39,681 nucleotides of DNA from JBBCJT01 sp037190665 (lineage in GTDB: Bacteria; Pseudomonadota; Alphaproteobacteria; Acetobacterales; Acetobacteraceae), in contig JBBCJT010000009.1 of assembly GCA_037190665.1 (NCBI GenBank), forward strand, positions 1-39,681. Reading direction: 5' to 3'. Within the stretch, counting starts at the first letter, position 1, and each line of letters begins with the position of its first letter. The notes beneath the pieces are model-generated. The model ran no database searches, was not told where the DNA came from, and was given only the letters and a program-made list of their open reading frames with translations. A program made the position numbers and the translations under genes. Shown here piece after piece: positions 32,089 through 39,681 of the stretch.

Positions 32089-32918
32089 GCACACGCCGCC
32101 GCGGCCGTATCGACTGGGGCGCCTATCTGCTTCTGGGGATCGCCTGCCTGTTCGTCATCCTGCCGCTCCTGTGGGCGCTGTCCACCTCCCTGAAGGCCGC
32201 GCAGGAAGTGCATGCGGGCGCGCACTGGTGGCCGCGGGCGGCGACGTTCGACAACTATCTCGCGTCCGTCTTCTCGCCGCGCTTCATCCGGTACTTCGCC
32301 AACACCTTCCTCGTCGCGGCGGCGACGTTCGTGGTCGCCGTCCTGCTTGCCGCCCACGCCGCCTATGCGGTCGCGCGCATGCGCCTGGCGGGCAAGGAAA
32401 CGCTGCTGTTCGTCATCTGGTCGACGATCATGATCCCCGGGGTCTCCGTGATCGTGCCGCTTTACGCGCTCTCCGTCGATCTGGGGATCTACGACACGTA
32501 CTTCGTGCTGGTGGTCGTCTATGCCGCCTGGCTGATCCCGACGCTGATCTGGCTGTTGCGCGGCTTCGTGATGGGCATTCCCGTCGCGCTGGAGGAAGCC
32601 GCCTATGTCGACGGCGCGACGCGATTGCAGACCTTCTACCGCGTCATCCTGCCGCTGATGCGCCCCGGGCTGGGTGCTGCGGCGGTGCTGACCTTCGTGA
32701 CGGTCTGGAACGACTTCCTGATCGGCTTCGCTTTGACGCTGAGCGACGAGCACCGCCTGCTTCAGGTCGGATTGCAGTCGTTCGTGACCGAAGGCGGCAT
32801 CGACTGGGGGCCGATGATGGCGGCGACGATCGGGTCGCTGCTGCCGGCCGCGCTGGTGTTCGCCTTCCTGCAACGCGCCTTCATCCAGGGCGTCACCGGC
32901 GGTGCGGTGAAGGGATAG
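32085..32918 (+). CDS. ABC sugar transporter permease, MalG type
   Basis: A 277-residue inner-membrane permease. The first helix YLLLGIACLFVILPLLWALS leads into a periplasmic loop with FDNYLASVF. The EAA loop EEAAYVDGATRLQTFYRVIL is complete, and TVWNDFLIGFAL is the MalG-specific last periplasmic segment. No MalK/UgpC ATPase follows; the next gene is the DapA-family enzyme after 33 bases. Confidence 0.95.
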   Translation: MSTRRRGRIDWGAYLLLGIACLFVILPLLWALSTSLKAAQEVHAGAHWWPRAATFDNYLASVFSPRFIRYFANTFLVAAATFVVAVLLAAHAAYAVARMRLAGKETLLFVIWSTIMIPGVSVIVPLYALSVDLGIYDTYFVLVVVYAAWLIPTLIWLLRGFVMGIPVALEEAAYVDGATRLQTFYRVILPLMRPGLGAAAVLTFVTVWNDFLIGFALTLSDEHRLLQVGLQSFVTEGGIDWGPMMAATIGSLLPAALVFAFLQRAFIQGVTGGAVKG

Positions 32919-32951
32919 ACCCGTGAACTGGGCTTCAGTGAGGAAAAGTGC

Positions 32952-33890
32952 ATGAGACCGGATGCGAAGTGGTGCGGCGTCTTCGTCATCGTACCCACCC
33001 CTTTCAATGAGGATCTGAGCCTCGATCTCGATGGGCTGAAGGACATCGTCCGCTTCTGCATCGAATGCGGCGTCCACGGAGTGGTCGCGCCCGCGAATGC
33101 CAGCGAGCAGCCGTACCTGTCGGATGACGAGCGCCGTCAGGTCACGCGGACGGTGATCGAAGCCGCCGGCGGCAAGGTGACGACCGTTGCCGGCGTCACG
33201 GCCTCCACCACCCGGATCGCCGCGTCATGCGCCGCGGAGGCGAGGGCGATGGGGGCCGATTCCGTCATGGCGATGCCGCCGAACATGCAGCGTGCCTCGG
33301 AGCCGGAGATCCGCGAGTACTACGCGGCCATCGACAAGGCGGGCGGGTTGCCGATCTTCCTGCAGAACTGGAACGGCCCCGGCGGCACGCCGATGTCCGC
33401 CGGTCTGGTCGCGGACCTGCTGCGGACCGTCCCCCATCTGCGCTTCGTGAAGGAGGAGACGGATTTCGCCAGCACCATGATGACCGCCATCGCCAAGGCC
33501 GCCGGCCCGGCGCTTGAGGGGATCATGGGCGGGAAGGCCAGCCGTCATCTGCTGGACGAACACCGGCGCGGCGCCTGCGGGACCATGCCGGCCTGCGAGG
33601 TGTCGGACGCGCATGTCGCCCTGTGGAACGCGCTGGAGAGCGGGGACCGCGTCCGGGCGCGGGAGATCTACCGCATGCTGCTGCCGCTGCTGATGTTCGA
33701 AACCGGCTACGGCACCGCCGTCTACAAGGAGGTGCTGCGCCGCCGCGGGGTCATCCGCTGTGCCGCGATCCGCCAGCCGGGCGGCAAGCAGCTCGACAGG
33801 GATGCGATGGAGGACCTCACGGAGATCCTCGCCGACATGCAGCCCCTGATGACTCATGGGGCCAAGGCGAAGGCACCGGTACCCGCATGA
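32952..33890 (+). CDS. Dihydrodipicolinate synthase (DapA)-family lyase
   Basis: A 312-residue TIM-barrel aldolase of the DapA/NAL superfamily, which forms a Schiff base with a 2-oxo acid. The lysine is at about 167 in LRFVKEETDF. The substrate loop APANASEQPYLS replaces the usual GTTGE motif, and the tyrosine expected near 138 is replaced in FLQNWNGPGG, so lysine biosynthesis is unlikely. Co-operonic with a sugar-acid dehydratase, it probably cleaves or dehydrates a 2-keto-3-deoxy acid. TGAGGAAAAGTGC precedes the ATG; the stop overlaps the next ATG by 4 bases. Confidence 0.92.
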   Translation: MRPDAKWCGVFVIVPTPFNEDLSLDLDGLKDIVRFCIECGVHGVVAPANASEQPYLSDDERRQVTRTVIEAAGGKVTTVAGVTASTTRIAASCAAEARAMGADSVMAMPPNMQRASEPEIREYYAAIDKAGGLPIFLQNWNGPGGTPMSAGLVADLLRTVPHLRFVKEETDFASTMMTAIAKAAGPALEGIMGGKASRHLLDEHRRGACGTMPACEVSDAHVALWNALESGDRVRAREIYRMLLPLLMFETGYGTAVYKEVLRRRGVIRCAAIRQPGGKQLDRDAMEDLTEILADMQPLMTHGAKAKAPVPA

Positions 33891-35035
33891 AGATCGACCG
33901 CATCCAGACTTTCGTCATCGGCAACCCGTGGAAAAACTGGGTGCTGGTCAAGGTAACGACCGACCAGGGGCATATCGGCTGGGGTGAAGCGACGCGGGGG
34001 CTGACGACCATGCCGGCCGTCAGCGCTGTCGACGAGATCGGCAGGCTGTTCATCGGCACCGATCCCCGCGCCATCCAGCAATCCTGGTCGGATGCGCACA
34101 AGGCGCTGTATCTCAGCACGGACGGTGCGGTGATGGCCGCGATGGCGGGCATCGAGACCGCCTGCTGGGACATCGTCGGCAAGGAGGCCGGGCTGCCGCT
34201 GTACCGGCTGCTCGGCGGCCGCGCGCAGGACGGAATCCGCACCTACGCCAACGGCTGGTATCAGGACGAACGCGATCCGCAGCGCTTCGCCGACCGCGCC
34301 CGGCAGGTCGCGGCGAAGGGCTACAGCGCGCTGAAGTTCGACCCGCTGGGCCACAATCATCGCACGCTCGACCGTTCCGAGCATCGCCGCACGCTGGCAT
34401 TGATCGAGGCGGTGCGGGTGGCGCTGCCGGATGAGGTCGACATCATCCTGGAGTTCCATGACCGGCTGACCGCGGTCGAGGCGCTCTCGCTGGCCCGCGA
34501 CGTGGCGCAGTTCCGGCCGCTGTGGGTGGAAGACCCGGTCTGGAGCATCGACGTCTCCGCCATGGCCCATGTCGCGCGGCAGGCGCCGGTGCGGGTGGCG
34601 GGCGGGGAGCAGTACAAGTCGCCCCGCCCCTTCGCGACGCTGTTCGAGAGTGGCCACGTCGATCTGGTGCTGCCGGAGTATCTCAGCCTCGGCGGATTGT
34701 CGCGGATGAAGCAGGTCGCCGCGATCGCGGAGGCGCATAACGGCATGGTCGCTCCGCACAACGCGCAGTCGCCGCTGAGCACCGCGCTGAACGTTCACTT
34801 CGACACGGCGACGCCGAATGCCTTCATCCAGGAATGCTTCGACGACTTTGCCGCCCCCTGGGTCGCCGACATCTTCCGGGGCTCGCCGCGCATCGAAGCC
34901 GACGGTCGCCTGCGCCCGTCCGAGGCGCCGGGCCATGGCGTCGACATCAACGAGGCGGAGATCGCGCGCTATCCCTACAGCCCGCGCAACTTCATGAACC
35001 TGTTCAGCGTCGGGTGGGAGAAGCGGAACAGCTAG
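33887..35035 (+). CDS. Enolase-superfamily sugar-acid dehydratase (mandelate racemase/galactonate dehydratase type)
   Basis: A 382-residue member of the mandelate racemase subgroup closest in layout to D-galactonate dehydratase. Metal ligands are Glu 189 (ILEFHDR), Glu 215 (WVEDP) and Glu 241 (VAGGEQ); His 191 and His 291 (APHNAQ) are candidate acid/base residues. The usual His-Asp dyad Asp is Glu (about 264, LPEYLSLGG). It would dehydrate an aldonic acid to a 2-keto-3-deoxy acid for the DapA-family partner. It is the last gene of the operon. Confidence 0.93.
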   Translation: MKIDRIQTFVIGNPWKNWVLVKVTTDQGHIGWGEATRGLTTMPAVSAVDEIGRLFIGTDPRAIQQSWSDAHKALYLSTDGAVMAAMAGIETACWDIVGKEAGLPLYRLLGGRAQDGIRTYANGWYQDERDPQRFADRARQVAAKGYSALKFDPLGHNHRTLDRSEHRRTLALIEAVRVALPDEVDIILEFHDRLTAVEALSLARDVAQFRPLWVEDPVWSIDVSAMAHVARQAPVRVAGGEQYKSPRPFATLFESGHVDLVLPEYLSLGGLSRMKQVAAIAEAHNGMVAPHNAQSPLSTALNVHFDTATPNAFIQECFDDFAAPWVADIFRGSPRIEADGRLRPSEAPGHGVDINEAEIARYPYSPRNFMNLFSVGWEKRNS

Positions 35036-35069
35036 GGCACTGCCGCCTTCTCCCACGCCGCAGCTTTCC

Positions 35070-36107
35070 CTACCCCGCGGCGGCCGAGAAGAGGCGTCGC
35101 CAGTTGCCCCCCAGGATCGCGGTCATCTGCTCCCTGGTGTACCCGCGGTCCATCATGCCCTGGGTGAAGTTCGGCAGCAGCCGGATCGAGTGCATGCCGA
35201 CCGGATAGCTGTCGTTGAAGAAGTCTTCCGTCGTGCCGAAGATGTCCGGCCGCAGGATGCGCCATTTCGGGGGCTTGTACTGGCCCCCCGCCTTCCGCGC
35301 GTCGACGAAGCCCTCGATGAAGTCGAACCCGATGCCGGTGTGCTCCACACCGGCCGTGCTCACCCAATGATCCAGATGATCCAGGAGCTGCGCGAGCGTC
35401 GGTTTGTTGGTCGGCCAGACAGAGCGCGGCAGACCGCATACGCCGACGATCCCGTTCTTCGCGGCGATGGCGCGTGCCGTCTCGTCCTTGGTGTTCCGGT
35501 CGTTCGGGACCACCGCAAAGGCGTTGGAATGCGTGCAGGTCGGGAACGTCGCGAGCTCGGTCGCCTCCGCGCGCGTGCGGTGGCTGCAATGCGAGAGGTC
35601 GAGGATCAGGTTCAGCGCGTTGACCTCCTCGATCAGTTCCTGGCCGAGCACGCTGACACCCGCGTCGCGCCGTTCGCCACAGCCATCGGCGAACATCGTG
35701 GCCCCCGTATATGCCAGCCCGAAGATCCGGAATCCGAGACGATGCAGGATGCGCACCCGCCAGGGCTTGTCCTCCAGCGCATCCGAACCCTGCGAACCCA
35801 CGATCACCGCCAGCTTCCCCGCGGCCCTGGCGGCATCGAGGTCGGCGGAAGTGGTCGCCAGCGCGAGGTAAGGGCTTCTGGCGATCTTCCCGAGGCCGAC
35901 ATCCACCTGCCGAAGCACGTCGTCCCAGCCCTTGCCCTCGGCGAAGAACGTGACGTTCGCCGCGTTCACGCCCCCTTCGAGGCAGCGCTCCGCATACCGG
36001 TCGTCCAGCACGTAGAAGAGCGAGAGCGCGTCGAAGACGAAGGTCTCGCGCGTGAAAGCCGCAGCTTCCGCGCTCGCGGTCACCTCGGCTGCCAGTTGTT
36101 CGTCCAT
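35070..36107 (-). CDS. Membrane dipeptidase (M19, renal dipeptidase)-family protein with altered metal site
   Basis: A 345-residue amidohydrolase-fold protein. The C-terminal zinc histidines are recognisable in LDLSHCSHRT (His 173) and THSNAFAV (His 193), and RNTKDETARAIAAKNGIVGV matches family M19. The N-terminal DGHND motif, which gives two metal ligands, reads DALSL here (about 26-30), and the bridging glutamate is Gln (about 106, GSQGSDALE). So the standard two-zinc site is incomplete; activity on dipeptides is doubtful. The ATG at 36107 follows AAGGAA, 14 bases after the stop of the upstream binding-protein gene (36121-37710), forming one operon. Confidence 0.88.
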   Translation of the reverse strand: MDEQLAAEVTASAEAAAFTRETFVFDALSLFYVLDDRYAERCLEGGVNAANVTFFAEGKGWDDVLRQVDVGLGKIARSPYLALATTSADLDAARAAGKLAVIVGSQGSDALEDKPWRVRILHRLGFRIFGLAYTGATMFADGCGERRDAGVSVLGQELIEEVNALNLILDLSHCSHRTRAEATELATFPTCTHSNAFAVVPNDRNTKDETARAIAAKNGIVGVCGLPRSVWPTNKPTLAQLLDHLDHWVSTAGVEHTGIGFDFIEGFVDARKAGGQYKPPKWRILRPDIFGTTEDFFNDSYPVGMHSIRLLPNFTQGMMDRGYTREQMTAILGGNWRRLFSAAAG

Positions 36108-36120
36108 GGGTTCCTTCCCG

Positions 36121-37710
36121 TCAGCTCGATGCCGTGGTGGCGGTGGCCAGCGTGCAGCCATCCGCCCGCGGGACGTAGTCGAACGGTCTGCGCACGGCCC
36201 AGGTGTTGAAGCCGAAGTACAGCGGGAGGATCGGCAACTCGCGCATCACGATGCGTCCCGCCTCGCGCGTCAATGTCTCGCGCTCTCCGTCATCCATCGT
36301 CGTGATTGCGGCATGGACGAGCTTGTCCAGTTCCGGGTTGGAGTAGTGCGTCCAGTTTCCGGCGCCGAGCAGCGCCTTCGGATCGCGCGTCGCCAGCATG
36401 TAGGTCTGCATGCCCAGCGCGCCGGTTCCGAAGGCGGAGGAGGTGCCGACCAGGAAAGCGCTGAAGCTGTTGCTCGCGAGGCGGGAGAAGTAGACGCTTT
36501 TCGGCAGCGTCTCGACTTCCACGCGTATGCCGATGCGGCTGAAATACTGCGCCGCCGCCTGCACGACGCGGGCGTCGTTCACGTAGCGGTCGTTCGGTCC
36601 GTGGAGCGTGAGCTGGAAGCCGTCGGGCCAGCCGGCCTCGCTCAACAGGCGCCGCGAAACGGCGGGATCGAAGGTGTCGGGGCGCGCATCGGGATGCGTG
36701 CCGAACGTGCCCGGTGGCAGGAGATCGCCGGCCGGCACGGCCTGGCCTGCCATCACGCGTTCGGCCAGCGCCGCACGGTCGATCGCCATGGAGAGCGCGC
36801 GCCGCACCCGCGGGTCCCGCAGCGGGTTGCGGTCGAGCACGCGGCCTTCCCGGTCGCGCACGAAGGGCGAGCGTTCGCGAACGCTGTCGAGTGCGAGGTA
36901 GATCAGTCGCGGTTCGGGCACCGAGCGTAGCTGGATGCCTTCCTGGCGGCCCAGCATTTCCACATCCTCGGGCGAGACCTGGTTGATCAGATCCACCCCG
37001 CCGCTGAGCAGCGCCGCCGTGCGCGCCGCCGCACGGCTGAGGAGTTGGAGCTGCACGCGGTCCCAAGCGGATTTCTGGCCCCACGCGTTTTCGTAGCGTG
37101 CATAGACCTGTCGGTCGCCCGGTATCCATTCGACGAAGCGGCACGGTCCGGTGCCGATCGTCGCCGCTCCCGAGTTGAAATCCGCTGTTGAAGCACCGAC
37201 GAAGCGACGCGGGATGATGAAGATCTGCGAGAGGTCCGACGGCAGGTTCGGGTAGGGTGCGGCCGTGGTGATCCGCAACAGGTGCGGCGAGACGGCCTCG
37301 GCCTTCGCGATCTTGCTCAGATACTTCGCGAAGTTCGATGGCGAATTCTGAACCGTCGGCACCCGCGCGAAGCTCGCCAGCACGTCCTCGGCGTCGAAGG
37401 CTTTGCCGTCGTGGAAGGTCACCCCCTCCCGCAATGGCAACTCCCAGGTGGTGGGATTCAGCAGACGCCAGGAGGTGGCGAGGCCCGGCACGAGCCTTCC
37501 CTCCGGATCGACCTGAACAAGCTGGTCGAAGACATAGCCGGAGGCCTCGGTGTTCGGCGTGAGATTGTAGAACTGGGGATCGAGTGTCGTGGGTTCCGTG
37601 GCCAGGCCGATGCGGAGCAGCGAGCTCGTCTGTGCCCTCGCGCCCCATCCTGTCCAGGGCGTGGCCAACGCGCCGCTGGCAAGAATCAGACTACGCCTTG
37701 TCGTATTCAT
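36121..37710 (-). CDS. ABC transporter substrate-binding protein, family 5 (oligopeptide type)
   Basis: A 529-residue periplasmic receptor. The leader NTTRRSLILASGALAT is Tat-like and ends at ARAQT (about 27). LPLREGVTFHDGKAFDAEDV is the family 5 signature, and DPRVRRALSMAIDRAALAERV lies mid-chain as usual. The ATG at 37710 has GGAGG upstream; another ATG 39 bases earlier lacks one. No permease or ATPase gene is adjacent. It is co-transcribed with the dipeptidase-like gene and divergent from a LysR regulator. Confidence 0.93.
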   Translation of the reverse strand: MNTTRRSLILASGALATPWTGWGARAQTSSLLRIGLATEPTTLDPQFYNLTPNTEASGYVFDQLVQVDPEGRLVPGLATSWRLLNPTTWELPLREGVTFHDGKAFDAEDVLASFARVPTVQNSPSNFAKYLSKIAKAEAVSPHLLRITTAAPYPNLPSDLSQIFIIPRRFVGASTADFNSGAATIGTGPCRFVEWIPGDRQVYARYENAWGQKSAWDRVQLQLLSRAAARTAALLSGGVDLINQVSPEDVEMLGRQEGIQLRSVPEPRLIYLALDSVRERSPFVRDREGRVLDRNPLRDPRVRRALSMAIDRAALAERVMAGQAVPAGDLLPPGTFGTHPDARPDTFDPAVSRRLLSEAGWPDGFQLTLHGPNDRYVNDARVVQAAAQYFSRIGIRVEVETLPKSVYFSRLASNSFSAFLVGTSSAFGTGALGMQTYMLATRDPKALLGAGNWTHYSNPELDKLVHAAITTMDDGERETLTREAGRIVMRELPILPLYFGFNTWAVRRPFDYVPRADGCTLATATTASS

Positions 37711-37803
37711 CGCCCGCCTCCGTGTTATGCTTATTACGATTGTGACCACCTTCGGCGCGTGGGACGACGTGGATCAAGCCGGAGTGCCGGAGTATTAGGC
37801 AGA

Positions 37804-37825
37804 GTTATACTGCATTCATATGCAG
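37804..37825 (-). promoter_or_regulatory. LysR-type operator and -10 box between the binding-protein and LysR genes
   Basis: CTGCATTCATATGCAG (37810-37825) is a perfect six-base inverted repeat with a four-base centre, of the sort bound by LysR regulators. Directly next to it on the minus strand is TATAAC (37809-37804), a good -10 box facing the binding-protein gene 94 bases away. No good -35 box is present, as expected for an activator-dependent promoter. Confidence 0.6.
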
Positions 37826-37883
37826 CTTGATGGCGTCCGGTTGCTTCCGCTTGCGGCCTCGCGACGGCTTATGAAGGGCTCGG

Positions 37884-38864
37884 ATGGACGCCAAGCTTGA
37901 TCTGCGCACCCTGGAACTCGCGGCTGCCGTCGCGGAGTGCGGCAGCATGAGTGAGGTTGCGCGCCGTTTCGGCCTCACGCAATCCGCCGTTTCCCAGGCG
38001 GTGGGTCGGGTGGAAGCGATGATCGGTGCGCGCATCCTCCATCGCGAGAGCCGCCCCATGAGTGCGACGAAGGCCGGCCGCGTTCTGGCGCACGAACTGC
38101 GCGAACTCAGCCTCGGTTTCTCCCGCGCGCTCGAGGCTGCCCGTGCCGCGGCGGACCGGCCGGAGCTTCCGCAGTTGCGTCTCGGTCTACTTGATACGAT
38201 CGCCGCCACGATTGGCGCATATCTTGTGAAGGAGCTGCTGGACGGCGCTGCGGCGCTACGGCTTTCAACCTGGTCCGGCCTGGCTCCGGCGCACAGCGAC
38301 GCGCTCGCGCGGCGGGCGATCGACGCCGCCATCACCTGCGACGCGATGGACGACGTGCCGAACCTGCTGCGCCACCCGCTCTTCCGGGAGCCCTATTTCC
38401 TGCTGGTTCCGAAAGACCTTGCGCCCCGGCTGCGCGGCGTGGGGCTGCGCGACGTGCTGGAACGGCATCGGCTGATCCGCCACAGCGCGCGATCCTTCAT
38501 GGGGATCCAGGTGGAGCGGCACCTCCGGCGAAGCGGGCTCGAACCGGCTCAGGTGCTCGAGTTCGACGGATCCGATGCGTTGGCCGCCATGGTCGCCATC
38601 GGCGTCGGCGTCGCCATCGTCACGCCGCTATGCCTTCTGCAGGCCACGGCCAGCGCCGGAGAGGTGGAAGGGCTGCCGCTGCCCGGGCCGAGCATATCCC
38701 GCGAGATCTTCCTCGTGACGCAGCGGGACATCGGATCGGTGGGCGCGCGCATCGCGCGGCTGACGCGGGAGCTGCTGCAGGCCCACGCGCTGCCGCGCAT
38801 CCACGCCATGGCGCCCTGGCTGGCGCAGCATCCGGATCTGCAGGTCCTGACCGACAGGAAGTAG
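37884..38864 (+). CDS. LysR-family transcriptional regulator
   Basis: A 326-residue regulator. The N-terminal helix-turn-helix (about 7-66) includes GSMSEVARRFGLTQSAVSQA and VEAMIGARILHRESRPM. The remaining chain is the two-lobed periplasmic-binding-like effector domain, with the typical SDALAAMVAIGVGVAIVTPL near 240-258. The start ATG at 37884 has GAAGGG upstream. It is divergent from the binding-protein/dipeptidase-like operon, and a palindrome lies between them, so it likely controls that operon and perhaps the convergent aminotransferase gene less directly. Confidence 0.94.
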   Translation: MDAKLDLRTLELAAAVAECGSMSEVARRFGLTQSAVSQAVGRVEAMIGARILHRESRPMSATKAGRVLAHELRELSLGFSRALEAARAAADRPELPQLRLGLLDTIAATIGAYLVKELLDGAAALRLSTWSGLAPAHSDALARRAIDAAITCDAMDDVPNLLRHPLFREPYFLLVPKDLAPRLRGVGLRDVLERHRLIRHSARSFMGIQVERHLRRSGLEPAQVLEFDGSDALAAMVAIGVGVAIVTPLCLLQATASAGEVEGLPLPGPSISREIFLVTQRDIGSVGARIARLTRELLQAHALPRIHAMAPWLAQHPDLQVLTDRK

Positions 38865-38882
38865 GAGCAGCCGCCCCGCCGC

Positions 38883-39681
38883 CTACGCCGCCTTGCGGGC
38901 GATGCCGAGTTCCGCCAGCGCCTCGCCCATCGCCGCACAGGCGCGCGCGATATCGGCCGGCGTGATGGCCCCGATCGTGCCGACGCGGAAGGACGGGAAG
39001 GGCGTGTTGTAGAAATTGCTGATCAGCACGCCGCGCCGTTTCAGCGCATCGACGAAATCCTGCAGGTTCCAGCGCGGATCGGCCGGCGCATGCACGTTGA
39101 ACACGATCGGCCCCTGCGCGGCCTCGTCCAGCACCGGGCGCAGGCCCAGCGCGAGGACACCCTTGCGCAGCGCCGCCGCGTTGGCGCGGTAGCGGGCGAG
39201 CCGCGCGGGCTGGCCGCCTTCGGCGCCGTACAGGTCGAGGGCGACGCGCAGCGCGTTGATCACCTGCGCGGGCGGGGTGAAGCGGAAGCTGCCCTGCCCG
39301 CTGCGCCGCGCCTGTGCGAGGATGTCCGACAGGTCGAAGGACCACGACCCGGCCTGCCCCGCGCAGGCCTCCAGCCGGTCCATCCGCGCCACCGCGAAGC
39401 CGAGGCCGGGCATCCCCTCGAGGCACTTGCCGGAGGTGAAGACCAGCGCATCGATCTCCGGCTGCGCAGCCATGTCGATTGGCCGCGCGCCGAAGGCGGA
39501 GACCGCGTCCAGCAGCACGGGGCGGCCGGCGGCCCGCACCACCGCGCCCAGCGCGGCCGGGTCGCTGACGATGCCGGTGGCGGTCTCGCTGTAGACGAAG
39601 CCGACATGGCCGATCGCCGGATCGGCGGCGAGCGCCGCGGCAATCGTCTGCGGGTCCAGGGGCCGGTCCCGCGGCACCTCC
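38883..39681 (-). CDS. Class V aminotransferase, 2-aminoethylphosphonate-pyruvate transaminase-like (partial)
   Basis: At least 265 C-terminal residues of a PLP aminotransferase; the N-terminus is beyond the right edge. VGFVYSETATGIVSDP, the PLP-ring aspartate in LLDAVSAFG and the PLP lysine in FTSGKCLEGMPGLGF follow the order seen in 2-aminoethylphosphonate transaminase (PhnW) and alanine-glyoxylate transaminases. The C-terminal domain has NFYNTPFPSFRVGTIGAIT. The visible GTG at 39677 is internal, not the start. Substrate cannot be fixed from this fragment. It converges on the LysR gene. Confidence 0.88.
   Translation of the reverse strand, partial: EVPRDRPLDPQTIAAALAADPAIGHVGFVYSETATGIVSDPAALGAVVRAAGRPVLLDAVSAFGARPIDMAAQPEIDALVFTSGKCLEGMPGLGFAVARMDRLEACAGQAGSWSFDLSDILAQARRSGQGSFRFTPPAQVINALRVALDLYGAEGGQPARLARYRANAAALRKGVLALGLRPVLDEAAQGPIVFNVHAPADPRWNLQDFVDALKRRGVLISNFYNTPFPSFRVGTIGAITPADIARACAAMGEALAELGIARKAA

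Noticed and set aside
32952..33890. Lysine-biosynthetic dihydrodipicolinate synthase (dapA)
   Set aside because: The GTTGE and tyrosine motifs are absent and the operon is a sugar-acid transport unit.
1..39681. CRISPR arrays, tRNA/rRNA genes, insertion sequences, phage or plasmid functions
   Set aside because: I saw no regularly spaced repeats, no tRNA-like cloverleaf, no transposase or integrase, and no terminal inverted repeats while reading both strands.

Overview
The window is a GC-rich (roughly two-thirds G+C or more), gene-dense stretch of bacterial chromosome with no tRNA, rRNA, insertion sequence, phage gene or CRISPR array that I can see. Many orphan tripartite-tricarboxylate (Bug/TctC) binding proteins, stacked acyl-CoA genes, Tat-like signal peptides and ATGA start/stop overlaps suggest an environmental alphaproteobacterium, perhaps an Acetobacteraceae (Roseomonas-like) heterotroph. 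That placement is inference from gene content only.

Region 1 (140-748): a fluoride channel gene, crcB/fluC, on the minus strand. Its leader holds a well-conserved fluoride riboswitch aptamer, a second hairpin and an intrinsic terminator.

Region 2 (975-20158): an acyl-CoA catabolic island. It has a minus-strand acyl-CoA dehydrogenase/enoyl-CoA hydratase pair, a divergent citryl-CoA-lyase-like gene, three Bug binding proteins, a TetR regulator, an AMP-forming acyl-CoA ligase, a hotdog thioesterase, and an eight-gene plus-strand operon (10076-20158). That operon encodes an NDP-forming acyl-CoA synthetase, a double-domain acyl-CoA dehydrogenase, three crotonases, an HMG-CoA-lyase-like enzyme, a family III CoA-transferase and an alpha-methylacyl-CoA-racemase-like protein. 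TetR-type operators of the form ACCNNNNGGT lie at the promoters of the TctC, ligase and thioesterase/operon units, so the island looks like one regulon for a (probably methyl-branched) carboxylic acid. Several enzymes lack the family's usual catalytic residue.

Region 3 (20191-28952): an oligopeptide-type ABC importer (binding protein and two permeases, no ATPase), an XRE/cupin regulator, and a divergent four-gene operon: fold-type-II PLP enzyme, M81 (MlrC-like) metallopeptidase, aspartoacylase/succinylglutamate-desuccinylase-like hydrolase and class II aldolase. A near-identical palindrome sits at the importer promoter and at the enzyme operon promoter, tying uptake and breakdown of an unknown, probably amino-acid-derived compound to the XRE regulator. 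This is the best candidate for an undescribed pathway.

Region 4 (28985-35035): a GntR/FCD regulator divergent from a sugar-type ABC importer (again no ATPase) followed by a DapA-family lyase and an enolase-superfamily sugar-acid dehydratase. The promoter carries three helically phased ATTGGTCC repeats. This looks like a sugar-acid uptake and degradation operon.

Region 5 (35070-39681): a renal-dipeptidase-family protein missing several metal ligands, co-oriented with an oligopeptide-binding protein, a divergent LysR regulator with a palindrome between them, and a class V aminotransferase (2-aminoethylphosphonate transaminase-like) cut by the right edge.
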